Assembly: GCF_000344685.1 (NCBI RefSeq)
Contig: NW_006920422.1
Span: 426,949 to 471,953 of the forward strand
Direction of reading: 5' to 3'
Source: Gloeophyllum trabeum ATCC 11539
Lineage: Eukaryota; Basidiomycota; Agaricomycetes; Gloeophyllales; Gloeophyllaceae
Length of the DNA stretch: 45,005 nucleotides
This document shows, piece by piece, positions 43,453-45,005 of this stretch. Position 1 is the first letter of the stretch. Each line of letters begins with the position of its first letter. The translations under genes were made by a program, and so were the position numbers. The notes beneath the pieces were generated by a model, which was given only the letters and a program-made list of their open reading frames with translations, was not told the origin of the DNA and did not search any database.

Positions 43453-44247
43453 ATGTCAGCGACAGCCGTTGACCAGCAAAAGAAAGCGCCAAAGGACCTT
43501 CGCAATGTCGTGGACTTCTTGCGGAGCAGCAAGGCGGGCATGAAGATACGTGTCGGTGTCTTGGGGGGGAAACGTATCGACTACTTCAAAGGTGCGCCTG
43601 CTATGCTGTATTATCCGACCGTGCTCGGAAAGCTCAATTGTCAAGTCGAATTCCAGGCAAATCTGCGATTAAAGCAGTGATGTCACCCGCGTACGCGAAA
43701 CTCAAGAACGTCCCGAAAGTCACGTCGGAGGCCGAAGCACAAACGCTCCTCCACTCCATCATCCCGTTCGCATTCTTCCTCCGCGTCGAGCGCGGGCAGC
43801 CCTCCGGCTCGTCCTCGTCGTCCTCGAAAACGCTCCAGATCATCCGCGAACAGCAGTTCAAGCCCGAAGACTACTACGCGTGGTTCTACGAGGGCTCGCA
43901 ATGGACAACGTATGTCGGCGCGGTCGCCATGGTCGTGATCATGCTCGCAGGCGTCATGTTTCCACTATGGCCACCCACCTTCAAGCTCGGCGTGTCGTAC
44001 CTGAGTATGGGCGTGCTAGGCCTGCTCGGCCTGTTCTTCGCAATCGCCATTGTACGATTAATATTCTACATCATTACCGTCATCGTCGCATCTCCTGGTA
44101 TCTGGATATTCCCGAATCTCTTTGCGGACGTCGGATTCGTAAGTCCTTCCAATAGCGTCAAGAGCTGTACTGACTGCGTTGACCTAGGTCGACTCGTTTA
44201 TCCCCGTATGGGATTGGGACATCAAGAAGAAGAGCGGCAAGAAGTAA
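43453..44247 (+). CDS. SEC62: Protein translocation protein Sec62
   Basis: Three exons: 43453-43591, 43657-44138 and 44188-44247 (226 residues). The cytosolic N-terminal part reads APKDLRNVVDFLRSSKAGMK, GGKRIDYFKGKSAIKAVMS and LLHSIIPFAFFLRVERG. The signature after it is QQFKPEDYYAWFYEGSQW. Two transmembrane segments follow (about residues 131-151 and 160-195: VGAVAMVVIMLAGVMFPLWP; LGLLGLFFAIAIVRLIFYII). The C-terminus ends VPVWDWD-type 'FIPVWDWDIKKKSGKK'. Sec62 works with Sec61/Sec63 in post-translational import into the ER. Both introns have normal signals (GTGCGC...CAG, GTAAGT...TAG). Confidence 0.93.
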
Positions 44248-45005
44248 ATCTTACGACCGATAAGTTTACAGTACGACAGTACGGTCCCATGCAACGTAAC
44301 ATCAGTGATGCATAGCCATCCTTGCCACCACTTCGCACGCGTGAAAGACCCCGGGCTCAGTTGCTTTCATGAATCTCTGAGCCCCTTTCGTCATTTTCAC
44401 GAATATCTAATCCTTACATTCTGCATGCGAGGGAATGCAAGCGTGTACATAGGTGTACGTGCAAAATATAGTGTTAATGCGTTCCTCAAGGTATCGTTCC
44501 CCTCACCCTCCGAAGGGTGATACAAGGCAGCATAATAGAATAACGAGAACGTAGTAATAGACGCCGCCGTCCTGATAGAGCCGCTGAGCGCTGAGAATTT
44601 CGAAGACAATATTTCAATTCGAAGACGAGAATTCGAAGCCCCGGTCTATGCCGCAGAGCTCACCAATAGGACTGTAAAGCGGCGGTTGGGACTGTAGACT
44701 TACCTTCACGAATCTAGCTGAATTGGGGGTCGTTTTGGCGCGGTTGCCCGCCAAAACGACTTGCGAAAGGTATTCGAATGACAAGTTTACAGTCCCATGG
44801 CGGGGCAATTTACAGTCCTGCTGCCGGCCTCGATTTGAATATGCACCATGTCGTCGCATCCGCTCTCTACCCACCCCTCCCCAAGCAGGCGTCGTTCTCG
44901 ACGTGGTCGGGAAACTGTTATCCACCTTGCTAGTCGCGCGAGTGTTCTCCAGCCATTATCAATCACTTAGGACCTTGCCGAGAGCCATGGGAGTCAAGGC
45001 TTATG
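44248..45005. other. Region after SEC62, with a palindromic element and no called gene
   Basis: No complete gene found. It contains the imperfect palindrome at 44668-44819. At 44987 an ATG in a good context (gccATGg) opens a frame that runs off the window (MGVKAY...); it may be the start of the next gene but six codons cannot show this. Confidence 0.4.
44668..44819. repeat. 152-bp imperfect palindrome with a perfect central hairpin
   Basis: The ends are AGGACTGTAAA (44668) and its complement TTTACAGTCCT (44819). A second copy of the GGGACTGTA motif lies inside each arm, at 44698-44706 and as its complement at 44787-44795. Arms of about 60 bases match imperfectly. The centre is a perfect 12-bp stem, GTCGTTTTGGCG / CGCCAAAACGAC (44729-44740 and 44749-44760), with an 8-nt loop. 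No coding capacity. It may be an old MITE. Confidence 0.65.

Noticed and set aside
44987..45005. Possible start of the next gene (MGVKAY...)
   Set aside because: Only six codons are present before the window ends; not enough to call a CDS.

Overview
The window is nuclear DNA of a basidiomycete fungus, most probably an Agaricomycete. It is gene-dense and both strands are used. Almost every gene is cut by many short introns, mostly 45-70 nt, with GT(A/G)NGT donors, CTNA-type branch sites and YAG acceptors. The reconstructed proteins are ordinary fungal housekeeping families. All exon models below were built by hand from reading-frame phase, splice signals and protein-family patterns remembered from general knowledge; no search was run.

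Layout, left to right. 1-494: 3' end of a DUF6532-like gene. 1143-1975: mitoribosomal protein mL59. 2294-2377: intron-containing tRNA-Val(AAC), minus strand. 3452-4765 (+) and 4862-6191 (-): a tail-to-tail pair of aminoglycoside-phosphotransferase-like genes, the first of which has lost its catalytic residues. 6751-8651 (-): RMD1/RMND1 (DUF155). 9000-10340 (-): triose-phosphate/nucleotide-sugar transporter. 11381-11822 (-): LSM8. 12091-15678 (+): SEC24 with an unexpected N-terminal WW domain. 16981-18799 (+): arrestin-like protein. 19274-22512 (+): VPS16. 22645-26333 (-): SYG1/XPR1 SPX-EXS phosphate exporter with 22 exons. 26788-27661 (+): haloacid-dehalogenase hydrolase. 27839-28887 (-): ATP10. 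29034-29761 (+): histone H2A. 30132-32088 (+): GT61 glycosyltransferase. 32466-33101 (-): MIX17/CHCHD2. 33540-35027 (+): MBA1/mL45-like protein.

From 35 kb the sequence becomes more accessory. It holds an orphan minus-strand gene (35927-36490), a decayed GH16 glucanase (36589-37416), a 454-bp element with perfect 117-bp terminal inverted repeats (37849-38302), an acidic orphan ORF (38566-39291) and a many-exon unidentified gene or pseudogene (about 39590-41288). It ends with an 85-aa orphan (42279-42647), SEC62 (43453-44247) and a 152-bp imperfect palindrome (44668-44819).

The housekeeping genes fall into functional groups but not into one pathway: secretion and endosome (SEC24, SEC62, VPS16, arrestin, transporter), mitochondria (mL59, RMD1, ATP10, MIX17, MBA1), phosphate (SYG1), RNA and chromatin (LSM8, H2A). 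Several pairs share a short divergent promoter: LSM8/SEC24, SYG1/HAD, ATP10/H2A and MIX17/MBA1.

The most unusual structure is in the unidentified gene at 39.6-41.3 kb. Five of its introns are 138-160 nt, against about 105 nt at most elsewhere in the window. Each of these five carries a stem-loop around the same 8-nt core (CTGGCCGG or its complement CCGGCCAG), with a stem sequence private to each intron. This looks like a local family of introner-like elements.
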